A stretch of 29,266 bases of DNA from PZPK01 sp047628385 (GCA_047628385.1 JBLHVH010000016.1:1-29266), one strand, 5' to 3'. Positions 8,740 through 17,863 are shown, numbered from the stretch's first letter. Translations and numbers: made by a program. Notes: generated from the letters alone by a model not told the origin.

Positions 8740-9969
8740 ATGCATGACTCATCACTAATGACACTGATCGCTTTTATTATTTCTGGGCTCGTCGTCCTTA
8801 ATGCGCTGTCGTACTACTCAGAGCGCTTAATGCTGTTTCCTAATGTTATTTGGGTGTTATGTATTGGTATGATCTACGGCGCCCTGAATCATTTTGAGCT
8901 ACTTAATCTTCCTGAAGTTTACCTCGACCCCAATATCATTCTTTTTGTGTTGGTACCTGTACTTATTTTTGCAGCCGCTAAAAAAATGTGCCTACGCCAT
9001 TTTCGTAAGGTACTAAAAGAATCGTCGATCCTCGCAACATTAGGCATTGTTATCAGTACCGTTGGCGTCGCTCTGGTGCTGCACTGGGTATTTCATGTTC
9101 CGTTCCTTGAGTCCCTACTATTTGGGGTGATCGTTTCAGCGACAGACCCTATCGCGGTGAGTGCGATCTTACATGAAGCAAAAGACCTAAGCACCGAAAG
9201 AAAAATGCTCATCGAAGGCGAATCGATCCTGAATGATGGTTTTGTTGTGGCGGTTTTCGCTACGCTTTCCGTCATGATTTTTGGCTCGGAGGATGTGAGT
9301 CTCGCGCTGAGCGGAGGTAAACTCGTGGTTAATATTCTAGCGGCGCTTGCACTAGGGGTTGTACTCGGAAGACTTGCACGTTTTCTTTTGCGCATATGGA
9401 AAAATAAAGCGCCAGCGCTGACTGTCAATATTACGCTTGCACTTGCGTTTTCGAGCTTCCTGCTGGCAGAAACGTTTCATTTTCCTGGTGTACTCGCGGT
9501 CTTTGCAGGGGCGCTTGCTTTTGGATATCGACCTGAAGAAAATAATGACAAAGTGCAGGGTGCCCAAGATCAGGTATGGGACTATCTGGAATACATTGTA
9601 AACAGTATTCTATTCTTTTTGCTTGGGGCAAGCTTTTTCTCGCAGGCATCATTGGAGATTATAACGCTCTCTTTTGTTATTATCGGTGTGCTGATGCTCT
9701 TTGTCTCACGGTTTGTTGCGCTGGGTGTGCTGAGTCCACTGTTGCGAATTGACGGTGAAAAAATTACGCGTCAGGACTTTTGGTTACTTAATTTTGCGGG
9801 TTCACGTGGTGCTATTTCTATTGCACTGATTCTTTTATTGCCTAACGATTTTACTTATAAACCGTTATTTCTGACCATCGCTTTTGTGATGGTTATTATC
9901 TCTTTGGTGGTGTATCCCATTTTTTTAAAGAAAGTAATAGATCATCAACCAAAAGTACAAAGCCATTAA
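8740..9969 (+). CDS. Sodium/proton antiporter, NhaP-type (CPA1 family)
   Basis: Inner-membrane cation/proton exchanger for pH and sodium homeostasis. The 409 residues form about 12 hydrophobic segments. Family hallmarks are the ion-binding TDP motif at 135-137 in VSATDPIAVSAI, the ND pair at 165-166 in EGESILNDG, and the late GSRGAISIAL motif. The protein lacks the long C-terminal cytoplasmic TrkA/CBS tail of NhaP2/CvrA-type members, so it is a compact version. The ATG start has AGAGG about 14 bases upstream, slightly far. The choice among Na+, Li+ and K+ as substrate cannot be made from sequence. Confidence 0.92.
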   Translation: MHDSSLMTLIAFIISGLVVLNALSYYSERLMLFPNVIWVLCIGMIYGALNHFELLNLPEVYLDPNIILFVLVPVLIFAAAKKMCLRHFRKVLKESSILATLGIVISTVGVALVLHWVFHVPFLESLLFGVIVSATDPIAVSAILHEAKDLSTERKMLIEGESILNDGFVVAVFATLSVMIFGSEDVSLALSGGKLVVNILAALALGVVLGRLARFLLRIWKNKAPALTVNITLALAFSSFLLAETFHFPGVLAVFAGALAFGYRPEENNDKVQGAQDQVWDYLEYIVNSILFFLLGASFFSQASLEIITLSFVIIGVLMLFVSRFVALGVLSPLLRIDGEKITRQDFWLLNFAGSRGAISIALILLLPNDFTYKPLFLTIAFVMVIISLVVYPIFLKKVIDHQPKVQSH

Positions 9970-9976
9970 GCCATCG

Positions 9977-10035
9977 GCGCAATGGTAATATTAACGTGTA
10001 GCCAATTCATTTAACTGTCGGGGGTACCGTTTAAC
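9977..10035 (+). repeat. Dispersed repeat 1, copy B
   Basis: Second copy of the ~57-base repeat seen at 2379-2434. It begins 8 bases after the antiporter stop codon and ends where a 21-codon reading frame begins (10036). It contains TAACGTGTA, CAATTC, TTTAA and GGGGGTACC. It shows no terminator shape. The 3' end is less well conserved than the core. Confidence 0.5.
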
Positions 10036-10097
10036 ATGGATCTAATAATTGAAAAACTTACTAAAAATTATGTGTATGAAAAATATGGATACCCTAC

Positions 10098-10534
10098 ATG
10101 AATTTTGATTTTTTGATCATCGCAGGTTCATTTAGTTTGTTTGCTGCCGTCTTGTATATCGGCATCGTTATCGGTGGCCCAAGCTGGTATCGTTTTTCGT
10201 CGCAGGAGAGGCTATGGCACAAATGGCCGAAAATAAATCGCTGAAACCAACTGTTATAAGCCTTGGTATTGCTGCTATTTTAATTGTTTAGGGTGTATAT
10301 GCTTTGTCTGGTGCTAGATTTTTACCTCGCATGCCTTTTACTAGGTTGACTTTATTAGCAATTACGGCTATTTACTTAATGCGTGGTTTAGCCGGTTTAT
10401 TTGCGCCATTTGTAGTCAATTACCCTAAAATAAAGCAAAATAGCACCGCTTTTTGGATTTGGAGTTCAAGTATTTGTTTCGTCATTGGCGTGTTCCATTT
10501 AGTGGGTTTAATGGCAGTATGGCCAAGGTTATAA
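10098..10534 (+). pseudogene. Broken gene for a small multi-pass membrane protein
   Basis: Two lesions interrupt what reads as one ~145-residue membrane protein. From ATG 10098 the frame gives an N-terminal hydrophobic helix (FLIIAGSFSLFAAVLYIGIV) and then GPSWYRF. After a run of five T (10193-10197) the sense passes to another frame, giving VAGEAMAQMAENKSLKPTV and ISLGIAAILIV. The first frame runs to a stop at 10244. The second frame meets TAG at 10289-10291 and then continues in frame as GVYALSGARFLPRMPFTRL and two more hydrophobic helices to 10534. A one-T deletion plus an amber codon (plausibly from TGG) explains both. The pieces recall a family of small membrane proteins with YRFFGAGE and GLYALSGAG motifs; I know no function. 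The intact DUF2834 gene follows after 29 bp. Confidence 0.7.
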
Positions 10535-10563
10535 AACTAAATAACTAAGCGACTTAAACGTTA

Positions 10564-10929
10564 ATGGCAGAATCAATGGAAAAAACATCTAAAAAGCTAC
10601 AAATAATTTATGGCATCTGTGCAATAGCAGGTGTAATGTTTACAATGTATTTTAATATTCTATTTATAATTGAGTATGGTGGCTTTTCAGCAATGACATT
10701 TATTGTTGACAACTATGCTAATAATGCTTCAGCATCCATAACAAATGATATAATAGTTGTGGTTGTGGCGTTCTTGGTTTGGTCATTTGTTGAAGCCCGT
10801 CGTTTATCCATGTCATATTGGTGGGTATATGCTGTGTTAACTTTCGGTATTGCAATTGCGTTTACGTTGCCTTTATTTTTACTAAACCGAGAGCGACGAC
10901 TGGCTGAGATATCAGCCTGTGGTGACTAA
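10564..10929 (+). CDS. DUF2834 family membrane protein
   Basis: A 121-residue protein with three predicted membrane helices (about 12-35, 61-77, 83-105). The family-like motifs ANNASASITNDIIVVVVAFL, WSFVEARR and WWVYAVLTF...ALPLF-like (here TLPLFLLNRE) identify DUF2834. Its biochemical role is unknown. It sits 29 bp after the broken membrane-protein gene on the same strand, suggesting a former two-gene unit. The ATG at 10564 lacks a strong Shine-Dalgarno; an alternative ATG at codon 5 exists. Confidence 0.8.
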   Translation: MAESMEKTSKKLQIIYGICAIAGVMFTMYFNILFIIEYGGFSAMTFIVDNYANNASASITNDIIVVVVAFLVWSFVEARRLSMSYWWVYAVLTFGIAIAFTLPLFLLNRERRLAEISACGD

Positions 10930-11080
10930 CCAGTTATTAATAAACAACGCACAAAGGGCTAGCCCTGTAGTTTTTGGTCAGTTAGAAAGGCGTATGTGAT
11001 TAACTAATTTCAAGTTCTAATTCTGTAATGGTGATAGCAGATTAGAATTAAATTTTTCACCTAAGATAAAAGAGAATATT

Positions 11081-11287
11081 ATGAGTAAAGGTACAGTTAA
11101 GTGGTTTAATGCAGATAAAGGTTTCGGTTTTATTACTCCAGAAGACGGAAGCAAAGACTTGTTTGTACATCATTCAGAAATTCAAGCTGGCGGTGAATAC
11201 GCGACATTGAATGACGGCCAAGCGGTTGAGTTTGAAGTAGGCCAGGGACAGAAAGGTCCTTGTGCAAATAAAGTTGTTGCTGTTTAA
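11081..11287 (+). CDS. Cold-shock domain protein (CspA family)
   Basis: A 68-residue single cold-shock domain, the standard length. RNP1 is visible as KGFGFI (residues 14-19) and RNP2 as LFVHH (27-31), the single-stranded nucleic-acid binding motifs on the beta-barrel face. It starts MSKGTVKWFN, as most CspA relatives do. An AAGAGA site precedes the ATG. About 150 bases separate it from the previous gene, room for the long leader typical of csp genes. Whether it is cold-induced cannot be told. Confidence 0.96.
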   Translation: MSKGTVKWFNADKGFGFITPEDGSKDLFVHHSEIQAGGEYATLNDGQAVEFEVGQGQKGPCANKVVAV

Positions 11288-11307
11288 GCGATAGCACATA
11301 TTAAGTC

Positions 11308-11348
11308 GTTAAGCTGGTGCGCTCGCGCACTGGCTTAACTAATTTTTA
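11308..11348 (+). terminator. Rho-independent terminator of the cold-shock gene
   Basis: A 14-bp stem (GTTAAGCTGGTGCG pairing with CGCACTGGCTTAAC, two G-T wobbles) with a CTCG loop is followed by TAATTTTTAG. It starts 21 bp after the stop codon. The strong stem and T-tract make this one of the clearest terminators in the window. Confidence 0.85.
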
Positions 11349-11564
11349 GTAATGCCTAAAGGGATGAAAGTCTTTGGAAGGTGTTTCGCTTATAGTCTTC
11401 CATTAAGGAGCGTGTGATCTTGAGCTCTCCCTGCCTGTATTAAATACGCCTCAGTATTGAAACGCATTTAACCTATTCAAACAAAATTTACTATAATTTC
11501 ACGCGCGTCACTATTAGAAATAGAGCCTGCACCGTTCGCATTCTGTACACCTTACTTGAGCGGC

Positions 11565-12245
11565 TTACATTAAAAACTCAGACCGTGTTTTAGGGTCAGA
11601 CTTGAATCCGCCGCCCAGTGCTGTTGTTTGAGTACTAGAATTGGCATCCATTACACCACGCGCTTTTACGCAGTAGTGTTTTGCTTCGATTGTTACCGCT
11701 ACATGCTCAGTTTCAAGTAATATTTGCAGTGCAACCAACACTTGTTGCGTCAGTCTTTCTTGAACTTGGGGGCGTTGTGCAAAAAATCTCACCAGGCGGT
11801 TTATTTTACTAAGTCCGATAATTTTTTTATTTGGAATATACGCTACTTTTGCAAAGCCATCGATGGTTACAAAATGGTGTTCACAGGTACTGGTCAGGCT
11901 GATGTCTTTGACCTTAACCATTTCTTCAACACCCATTTTGTTATCAATGACGGTTATTTTGGGAAAGTTCTCATAATCTAAGCCGCAAAATATTTCATTC
12001 ACATACATTTTCGCAATGCGGTGTGGCGTTTCCATCAAACTGTCATCTTGCAAATCCAGGCCTAGTGTTTCCATTATATCGGTCATCGACGCTTTGATTT
12101 TTTCATATTTACTACGATTGTCGAGAGGGTTTGCGACGAGTGGTGTTTCCAAACCATGCTTGATCAAAGCTTCGCGTACACGCATGGCTTCGAATGATAC
12201 ATTGTCACTAGTCTGCTCAAATGTTTCTTTAATGGCCAAAGACAT
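11565..12245 (-). CDS. folE: GTP cyclohydrolase I (FolE)
   Basis: Converts GTP to 7,8-dihydroneopterin triphosphate, the first step to folate and tetrahydromonapterin. At 226 residues it is close to E. coli FolE. The zinc ligands are visible as Cys121 and His124 in STCEHHF and Cys192 in HYCVKARGV. The catalytic-site sequences IGLSKINRLVRFFAQRPQVQ and the C-terminal family block around RGVMDA are intact. It lies 113 bp after folM on the same strand, close enough for co-transcription but with room for its own promoter. Confidence 0.95.
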   Translation of the reverse strand: MSLAIKETFEQTSDNVSFEAMRVREALIKHGLETPLVANPLDNRSKYEKIKASMTDIMETLGLDLQDDSLMETPHRIAKMYVNEIFCGLDYENFPKITVIDNKMGVEEMVKVKDISLTSTCEHHFVTIDGFAKVAYIPNKKIIGLSKINRLVRFFAQRPQVQERLTQQVLVALQILLETEHVAVTIEAKHYCVKARGVMDANSSTQTTALGGGFKSDPKTRSEFLM

Positions 12246-12358
12246 AATGTGATCCTATATTTACGGATAATTTAAAATTCTAGTGTATAGCACGGTGTTG
12301 CAAAATATTCTTTTGACAAATATTTTGATTGGGCAAAGTGCTTACTTTAGTGTTTGAT

Positions 12359-13111
12359 TTATACAAGGTTACGCCCGCCATCGATCGCGATAGTACGACC
12401 AGTTATATAGTGACTGTCAAGCAAATAACGTATGGCTTTAACGCCTTCTTGCTCGCCGGGAGCAACGTGCATTAATGATTTTTTTAAGGCTTTTGCTTTG
12501 TACTCGTCGCTATCGTTTTCGTTGAACATTAGTAATGCGGGCGCGATGGCATTGACCTTAATTAAGGGCGCCAACTGTGCTGAAAACGATAAGGTCAAAT
12601 TATGCAAAGCCGCTTTACTGGCGGCATAAGCAATATGCTTTTTCGAGCCTTTTTCAACGATAAAATCGGTCATATGAATAATGTCGGCAGTTGAATTCTC
12701 CGATATTTCTGCAAAGTTCTTTAGTAAAGGGCTCAGCTGTGAGTTTAATAAATAGGGGACTTTTGCATGAATATGCATCATTTTATCGAAAATCATATCG
12801 GGGTCTGAGAGGTCGGAGTGAGATTCACTAAGCCATTCTGATGCATTATGAATAATCGCCCTTAAAGCGCCATATTGTTCTTTAATGGATTTAGCAAATT
12901 CTAAAACGGCTTCTGTTGTTGATAAGTCGGCATGTAAGGTTTGTACACCATGCGCTTGAAGCTGGGCAAGATGACGCGTGTTGTTCCGATAAGTGATCAC
13001 AACTGGGCTTGCTTCACTATGAAGCGCTAGAGCTGCCGCTAGCCCCAGTCGTTGGCCACCACCAGTAATAACAATGGGGGCAATAGAGTTATAATTCGAC
13101 GCTACGTTCAC
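12359..13111 (-). CDS. folM: Dihydromonapterin reductase FolM (SDR family)
   Basis: A short-chain dehydrogenase/reductase that reduces dihydromonapterin, and with lower activity dihydrofolate, with NADPH. In the 250-residue protein the Rossmann glycine motif TGGGQRLG is at 16-23 and the catalytic Tyr162-x3-Lys166 pair is in AYAASK. HNASEW (88-93) replaces the classical NNAG, as usual in FolM. The C-terminal TGRTIAIDGGRNL block is typical of the family. The start is GTG, two bases after the folX stop codon, so translation is probably coupled. Position between folX and folE supports FolM over a generic SDR. Confidence 0.9.
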   Translation of the reverse strand: MNVASNYNSIAPIVITGGGQRLGLAAALALHSEASPVVITYRNNTRHLAQLQAHGVQTLHADLSTTEAVLEFAKSIKEQYGALRAIIHNASEWLSESHSDLSDPDMIFDKMMHIHAKVPYLLNSQLSPLLKNFAEISENSTADIIHMTDFIVEKGSKKHIAYAASKAALHNLTLSFSAQLAPLIKVNAIAPALLMFNENDSDEYKAKALKKSLMHVAPGEQEGVKAIRYLLDSHYITGRTIAIDGGRNLV

Positions 13112-13113
13112 GC

Positions 13114-13542
13114 TTATGTCCGCTCCGCTGCAAGTGAGATAGATACCGAGTCTGCAAAACGCAATGCATGGGGCTTTTCAACGCGCACGTGAGTTTTAAG
13201 TACTTGAGTATTGGCCATAATGATCGCAACGATGTCAGCATTAAGCTTTTCAACCAAGCGAAATTTGCCACTTTCAACATGCTTAATGATAGCTTTAGTA
13301 ATTACTTTGTAGTCAAGCGTATCTTTTTCGTCATCTGAGATACTCGGCTTTGTTGCATCAAACTCGATCAGCGCATTGATGATAATGTCTTGTTGTTTTA
13401 TCAATTCATCGGGGTTAAAGCCAATAAAGGTGCGCAGCCGCAAGTTTTCGATATTAATCGTAGCATTACTCATTGTAAAAGACATATCAACGTTCTTAAT
13501 GGTTCTTAAAGTAGTCGGTTCGATGGCTGAATGATGTTGCAT
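13114..13542 (-). CDS. folX: Dihydroneopterin triphosphate 2'-epimerase FolX
   Basis: Epimerises dihydroneopterin triphosphate to dihydromonapterin triphosphate on the route to tetrahydromonapterin. NLRLRTFIGF, QDIIINALIEFDA, LDYKVITK, HVESGKFRLVEKLN and HALRFADSVS correspond closely to E. coli FolX, making FolX more likely than its paralogue FolB. The 142 residues include about 23 extra N-terminal residues compared with E. coli. The ATG at 13542 is kept because AGGAAC lies about 6 bases before it; the internal ATG at 13473, matching the usual length, has no ribosome site. It is the first gene of folX-folM-folE. Confidence 0.9.
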   Translation of the reverse strand: MQHHSAIEPTTLRTIKNVDMSFTMSNATINIENLRLRTFIGFNPDELIKQQDIIINALIEFDATKPSISDDEKDTLDYKVITKAIIKHVESGKFRLVEKLNADIVAIIMANTQVLKTHVRVEKPHALRFADSVSISLAAERT

Positions 13543-13844
13543 AAAAACGTTCCTGTTCTATGTTATCTAGTTCGTGAGCCGGGACCATGCAATTCATCTA
13601 GGTAGACTTTTTTGTGATCTGTTTTAGGATGCATTAAATACTCAACTAACGGGTATACGCAAGGCTACTCACAGTAGATCACTTTTAGTAAAAAAAGTAC
13701 GCATGTTTATTGGATTAAATTGCTAAATATGGGAGTGCACACAGCTAAAAAGTATGAAATAAATCAACCTTTCTTCTTTTCATAGTCAGATGACGGTGGA
13801 GAATGTCACGCTGTTGAAAAGTTTAATAGCTGTGGCGCCCGTCA
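13543..13844. other. Spacer between folX and a chemoreceptor gene
   Basis: No gene seen. It must contain the folX promoter and the end of the chemoreceptor transcript. GTGATCT (13614-13620) and AGATCAC (13676-13682) form widely spaced inverted arms about 55 bases apart, of unknown meaning. Confidence 0.4.
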
Positions 13845-15869
13845 TTAAATCTTAAAATGACGAACAACATCTTGCAGTTCTGCGCCTAGGCGAATTAGCT
13901 TGGTACTTGAGTTGGCAATTTGCTCAGCGCCCAGTGCAGTTTGTTCAGATATCTCTTGTATATCGACCACGTTACGATTGATTTCTTCAGCGACAGCGCT
14001 TTGCTCCTCTGTTGCTGTTGCAATATTAATATTCACTTGCAGTATATTTTCTACCGCATTCGTAATCGATGCCAAAGACTTGCCTGCTGCTTTCGCTTGC
14101 TCTACAGTTTCATAGGCATTGTTGCGACTTTTTCCCATGACGTTTACGGATTCTTCCGTGCCCGTTTGGAGTAACATGATAAGAGACTCTATTTCACTGG
14201 TTGATTCTTGTGTGCGCTGGGCCAATGTCCTTACTTCGTCTGCAACCACTGCGAAGCCTCTGCCTTGCTCGCCGGCACGGGCTGCCTCAATTGCTGCATT
14301 CAGCGCGAGTAAATTAGTTTGATCCGCAATACTTTTAATAACGCCTAACACTGCGCCAATATTAACACTGTCATCTTTGAGTTTCGATATCACCTCCGCC
14401 GATACATTGACTTCATTCGCCAAGTTTTCTATTGCTTTAATGGTTTCATTAACGACTCTGTTGCCTTCTTTTGATTCATCATTAGCATCACTTGCTGACG
14501 TAGAAGCATAAGCCGCATTGGTGGCAACTTCTTGCACGGTCGCAGACATCTCATTAATTGCGGTTGCCACTTGCTCGGTCGCTATCTTTTGATTTTGAAC
14601 ACCACTGCTGGTTTGATTTGTGACGGTTGCCATACCTTCTGCTGCCATGATCAGCTCAGAGGTCGACTCAGAGATCTTAGTGATCATGCTCTGTAACTTA
14701 TCTGCGAAAGCGTTGAAGTTGCTCGCCATTTGACCCACTTCATCCGTAGAGGTGATCGCGATACGTTGTGTTAGGTCACCTTCAGCAATTTGGCTAAGCG
14801 TGGTGTTAGTTTTCATTAAGGGTAAAACAACGCTGCGCGTTATCACAATGCCAATACCCAAGCTTGTGGCTATTGCAAACAACGTACCGAATAGCGTAAA
14901 ACTTATTGTAGCGTCTGAGGTGTCTTGCTGTTCCTGTACGCGGCTGACAATTAAAACTTCTTCGACATCAATAATTTCTTTTAGCTTGGCGCGTGTCGTA
15001 TCCATTAGGGTTTTACCCTGACCGTTTTTAAGCTGCTGTGCCGCGTCTTCAAGCGTGAGGGTGAATTTGTTCATCTCTCGACGTGCGTTAATTTCTGGCA
15101 TTGCAGCTTGTGCGATCCAGGCAGCGACCTGTTTTTCTAGTTTGTTCGTATTAGACTTTATTGTATTGGAAAATCCACCGATAGAGCGTAACTCAGCGAC
15201 GCGAGGGGTGAAGGTTTTTTGCCCCTCATTAAACGGCTCCAAAGATTCATCTTTACCCGTTAATAGAAAGCCGCGTTGACCGGTTTCCATGTTGACCAAA
15301 TCCAACGTAGCGAGCGTAACGAGATGTCTACCACGTGCGTTATTAGCAAATTGTCTATCAATGGCGGCTAGTGTGCCGCGTATGCTGTCAAACAGATCTT
15401 TGCCAACCGTGCGTGCGGATATTTCTTTAAAGTTTGCGAGGGCAGTGGCACCTTGGGTTACTTTACGGCGAACGTCAATTTCTGGTTCTGCGACGTCTCT
15501 TACCCAGCGTTCTTTGAGTTCTGCTACACCTTTCCAACGTTGTACTTGTGTCGCGTTATCACTGGTCAGATTTTGACCCTTGGTGATTAAATTATCAAAC
15601 TGTTTAAAGCCATTAAAATAGGGCTCCAAATATTCGTCTTCACCGGTAACCATAAATCCACGCTGGCCGGTTTCCATATCAACCATAGACGCCTGCACGC
15701 CTTCAGCAACCCGTATTACCTCGTAGGTGTGACTTACCCATCCGGCAGAATCAACCAAGTTGTGGACGGCTTTGTAAACGACCGACGATATGACGAGCAT
15801 CAACACAATCGTTGTGCCAAACCCTGTTGCTAGTTTGATGCTTAATTTTAAGTTTTTAAATGCGTTCAT
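13845..15869 (-). CDS. Methyl-accepting chemotaxis protein with duplicated CHASE3-like sensor
   Basis: A 674-residue chemoreceptor. TM1 is at about 16-34, a periplasmic region at 35-321, TM2 at about 322-345, HAMP at about 345-398, and the MCP coiled coil has its conserved tip at about 512-550. The periplasmic part contains METGQRGF at 65-72 and again at 194-201, each in the same context (TGxDExLEP follows). This indicates two tandem CHASE3-like helical modules. The ATG at 15869 is preferred over an in-frame TTG 12 bases upstream; GGA lies 7 bases before it. No pentapeptide tail is present. It lies 299 bp after the preceding chemoreceptor gene on the same strand. The ligand is unknown. Confidence 0.9.
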   Translation of the reverse strand: MNAFKNLKLSIKLATGFGTTIVLMLVISSVVYKAVHNLVDSAGWVSHTYEVIRVAEGVQASMVDMETGQRGFMVTGEDEYLEPYFNGFKQFDNLITKGQNLTSDNATQVQRWKGVAELKERWVRDVAEPEIDVRRKVTQGATALANFKEISARTVGKDLFDSIRGTLAAIDRQFANNARGRHLVTLATLDLVNMETGQRGFLLTGKDESLEPFNEGQKTFTPRVAELRSIGGFSNTIKSNTNKLEKQVAAWIAQAAMPEINARREMNKFTLTLEDAAQQLKNGQGKTLMDTTRAKLKEIIDVEEVLIVSRVQEQQDTSDATISFTLFGTLFAIATSLGIGIVITRSVVLPLMKTNTTLSQIAEGDLTQRIAITSTDEVGQMASNFNAFADKLQSMITKISESTSELIMAAEGMATVTNQTSSGVQNQKIATEQVATAINEMSATVQEVATNAAYASTSASDANDESKEGNRVVNETIKAIENLANEVNVSAEVISKLKDDSVNIGAVLGVIKSIADQTNLLALNAAIEAARAGEQGRGFAVVADEVRTLAQRTQESTSEIESLIMLLQTGTEESVNVMGKSRNNAYETVEQAKAAGKSLASITNAVENILQVNINIATATEEQSAVAEEINRNVVDIQEISEQTALGAEQIANSSTKLIRLGAELQDVVRHFKI

Positions 15870-16168
15870 TAAAAAATCCAATCGTTAATGCAGTTGATTT
15901 TTCGTTATTTTATAACAAGAATATAGTCTGATTATGACAGTATGCAAATAACATACCTTTTGCGTGGTTGCAGTAAACTATCATGTGAGGCCGCGCGATG
16001 CAGTTAAAAATAGTTGTGATGACGCGAGAATATTTGGCTTATATCATAGCGGCCACAATCGAAACGGCTATGGCTCTGAACTCAGGGCTCAGGCATGGCA
16101 AAATATTGTTTGCGAATGTTGTAGGACTAACGTAATTTTTCCAAAAATATAACTTCATTCGCTATCAT

Positions 16169-17863
16169 TTAAATTTGAAATTGGTTCAAACTGGTATTCA
16201 GCGTGATGACACGTTTGACAATAATTTTATTGGCTTTATTTGTGTTTCTGGCGCCCACAGCGGTTTCATCGGCTACTTGTTTGATGTTTTCTAGGTTTCG
16301 GTTGATTTCGAGAGAGACCTGCGATTGTTCTTCTGCGGCAGCGGCGATTTGGGTATTAAGGTCGGAAATTACGTTGACCGAGCTGCTGGCATCTTCGAAT
16401 GCCTTGGTCGTGGATTTACCTTTTTCGAGGCAAGCGCTACTTTGTTCTTTGCCGGTTTCCATGCAACTAACAGCTCTTGTTGCTTCTTGCTGCAGGCTCT
16501 CGACTAGCTTTTGGATACCACCTGTCGCGCTTTGAGTGCGTTGAGCCAATGTACGTACTTCGTCCGCAACAACGGCAAAACCTCTGCCAGTCTCGCCAGC
16601 ACGTGCGGCTTCAATTGCTGCATTTAGCGCTAATAGGTTGGTTTGTTCCGCAATTCCTCTAATAGCGGCTAAAACTTGGCCTATATTGTTAGTTTCTTGG
16701 GCAAGCTCTTGAATAACACTTGAGGTTTCATCCATTGAATTTGACAGGGTTACAACAATATCATACATCCCCTGTGCGGATTCTCGCCCTTCTTCAACCC
16801 GCTCTTTCACCGAGATGGCGACTTCAGAAGCTAAGGCCGTATTTTGGGCGACTTCATTCGTCGTTGCGCTCATTTCAGTCACTGCAGTGGCAACCATTTC
16901 GGTTTCATTACGTTGTAACTCAACATTGCTCAGCGTTTTTTGCATTACTTCTACCGCTGTTTCTGAGGCTTTGCTTAACTCATCAGCGGCGTTATTTACA
17001 TTGCCAATCACTAGGCCCAGCTTGGTCATAAACTGATTAAATGCCCTTGAAACATCACCTGTTTCATCTTTAGCCGTATCGTCGAGGCGGATTCTCAAAT
17101 CGCCATCGCCACCAGCTACCTCTGCCAAGCGTTCTTTTAGTGTGATAATAGGGTTGGTGATTAGTTTACCGATGTAAATAGGCAGTACTATCGCAATAAT
17201 TAGCGTAACGCATAAGGTTGTAATTATAAGGTTTAAGCCGTCTTTTTCATCGCCTTCTGCTTTGAGCGCCGCCGCGGCTGTAAAAGTTTGAACCTCGTGT
17301 AGTAGTTCAATGAGTTTATGATCTATTTCGTCTTCTAGTTTTTCAGTGTCCAGAGCCAGCGAGACCGCCAATTCAAATTCATCGTTATTAAGCTTGCTTA
17401 TTACTTGCTCAATTTTGTTATTTAATGTGTGGTGTAAAGACTCGATGGTTTTTGTTTCTGTCAGCACATGCTCAAACTCTTTTATTGACTCGACCGAATG
17501 CAAAAGTGGAATATGATGCGCAATAAATACTTCTATTTCTACTATTTCTTTGTCAATGGTGAGAGATATATTAGTAAGCTTTTTCTGGGTATTACTAAAT
17601 GCCTTCTGCATTTCAGTTTTACCGAGTTTTACTAACGAGGCTTGGAACAGTGCACGCTCAAAATAAATAGCCTGTTGCAGTTGGTGTTCTGATAATTGCG
17701 TCAAGGAATGGGATAATGGAATGTCTTTTTCAGCGATATCCATCAGTTCAGCACCTATTTTTGCCATCTGAGTGATACCAATAAACCCTATGGCTAAAAT
17801 TAAACACAACTGAATAAAGCTCAAGAGGAAAACTTTTTGTATGATTTTTAAATTCGATATCAT
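16169..17863 (-). CDS. Methyl-accepting chemotaxis protein following a BLUF gene
   Basis: A 564-residue chemoreceptor. TM1 is at about 11-31, followed by a ~178-residue mostly helical sensor domain (four-helix-bundle-like, very Leu/Glu/His-rich), TM2 at about 210-231, HAMP at about 232-285 (GGDGDLRIRL inside), and the MCP signalling domain with IRGIAEQTNL...AAIEAARAGE at about 401-424. It has no C-terminal pentapeptide. The ATG is 17 bp after the BLUF stop codon with a weak AGAG site, so the two are probably one transcript. This suggests, but does not show, that the receptor belongs to a light-responsive pathway. Confidence 0.9.
   Translation of the reverse strand: MISNLKIIQKVFLLSFIQLCLILAIGFIGITQMAKIGAELMDIAEKDIPLSHSLTQLSEHQLQQAIYFERALFQASLVKLGKTEMQKAFSNTQKKLTNISLTIDKEIVEIEVFIAHHIPLLHSVESIKEFEHVLTETKTIESLHHTLNNKIEQVISKLNNDEFELAVSLALDTEKLEDEIDHKLIELLHEVQTFTAAAALKAEGDEKDGLNLIITTLCVTLIIAIVLPIYIGKLITNPIITLKERLAEVAGGDGDLRIRLDDTAKDETGDVSRAFNQFMTKLGLVIGNVNNAADELSKASETAVEVMQKTLSNVELQRNETEMVATAVTEMSATTNEVAQNTALASEVAISVKERVEEGRESAQGMYDIVVTLSNSMDETSSVIQELAQETNNIGQVLAAIRGIAEQTNLLALNAAIEAARAGETGRGFAVVADEVRTLAQRTQSATGGIQKLVESLQQEATRAVSCMETGKEQSSACLEKGKSTTKAFEDASSSVNVISDLNTQIAAAAEEQSQVSLEINRNLENIKQVADETAVGARNTNKANKIIVKRVITLNTSLNQFQI

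Noticed and set aside
12359..13111. Generic SDR or pteridine reductase instead of FolM
   Set aside because: HNASEW, the TGRTIAIDGG ending and the position between folX and folE favour FolM.
16203..16535. Plus-strand open frame of 110 codons inside the chemoreceptor gene
   Set aside because: It is opposite the conserved MCP signalling domain, whose composition leaves antisense frames open; the receptor frame is unambiguous.
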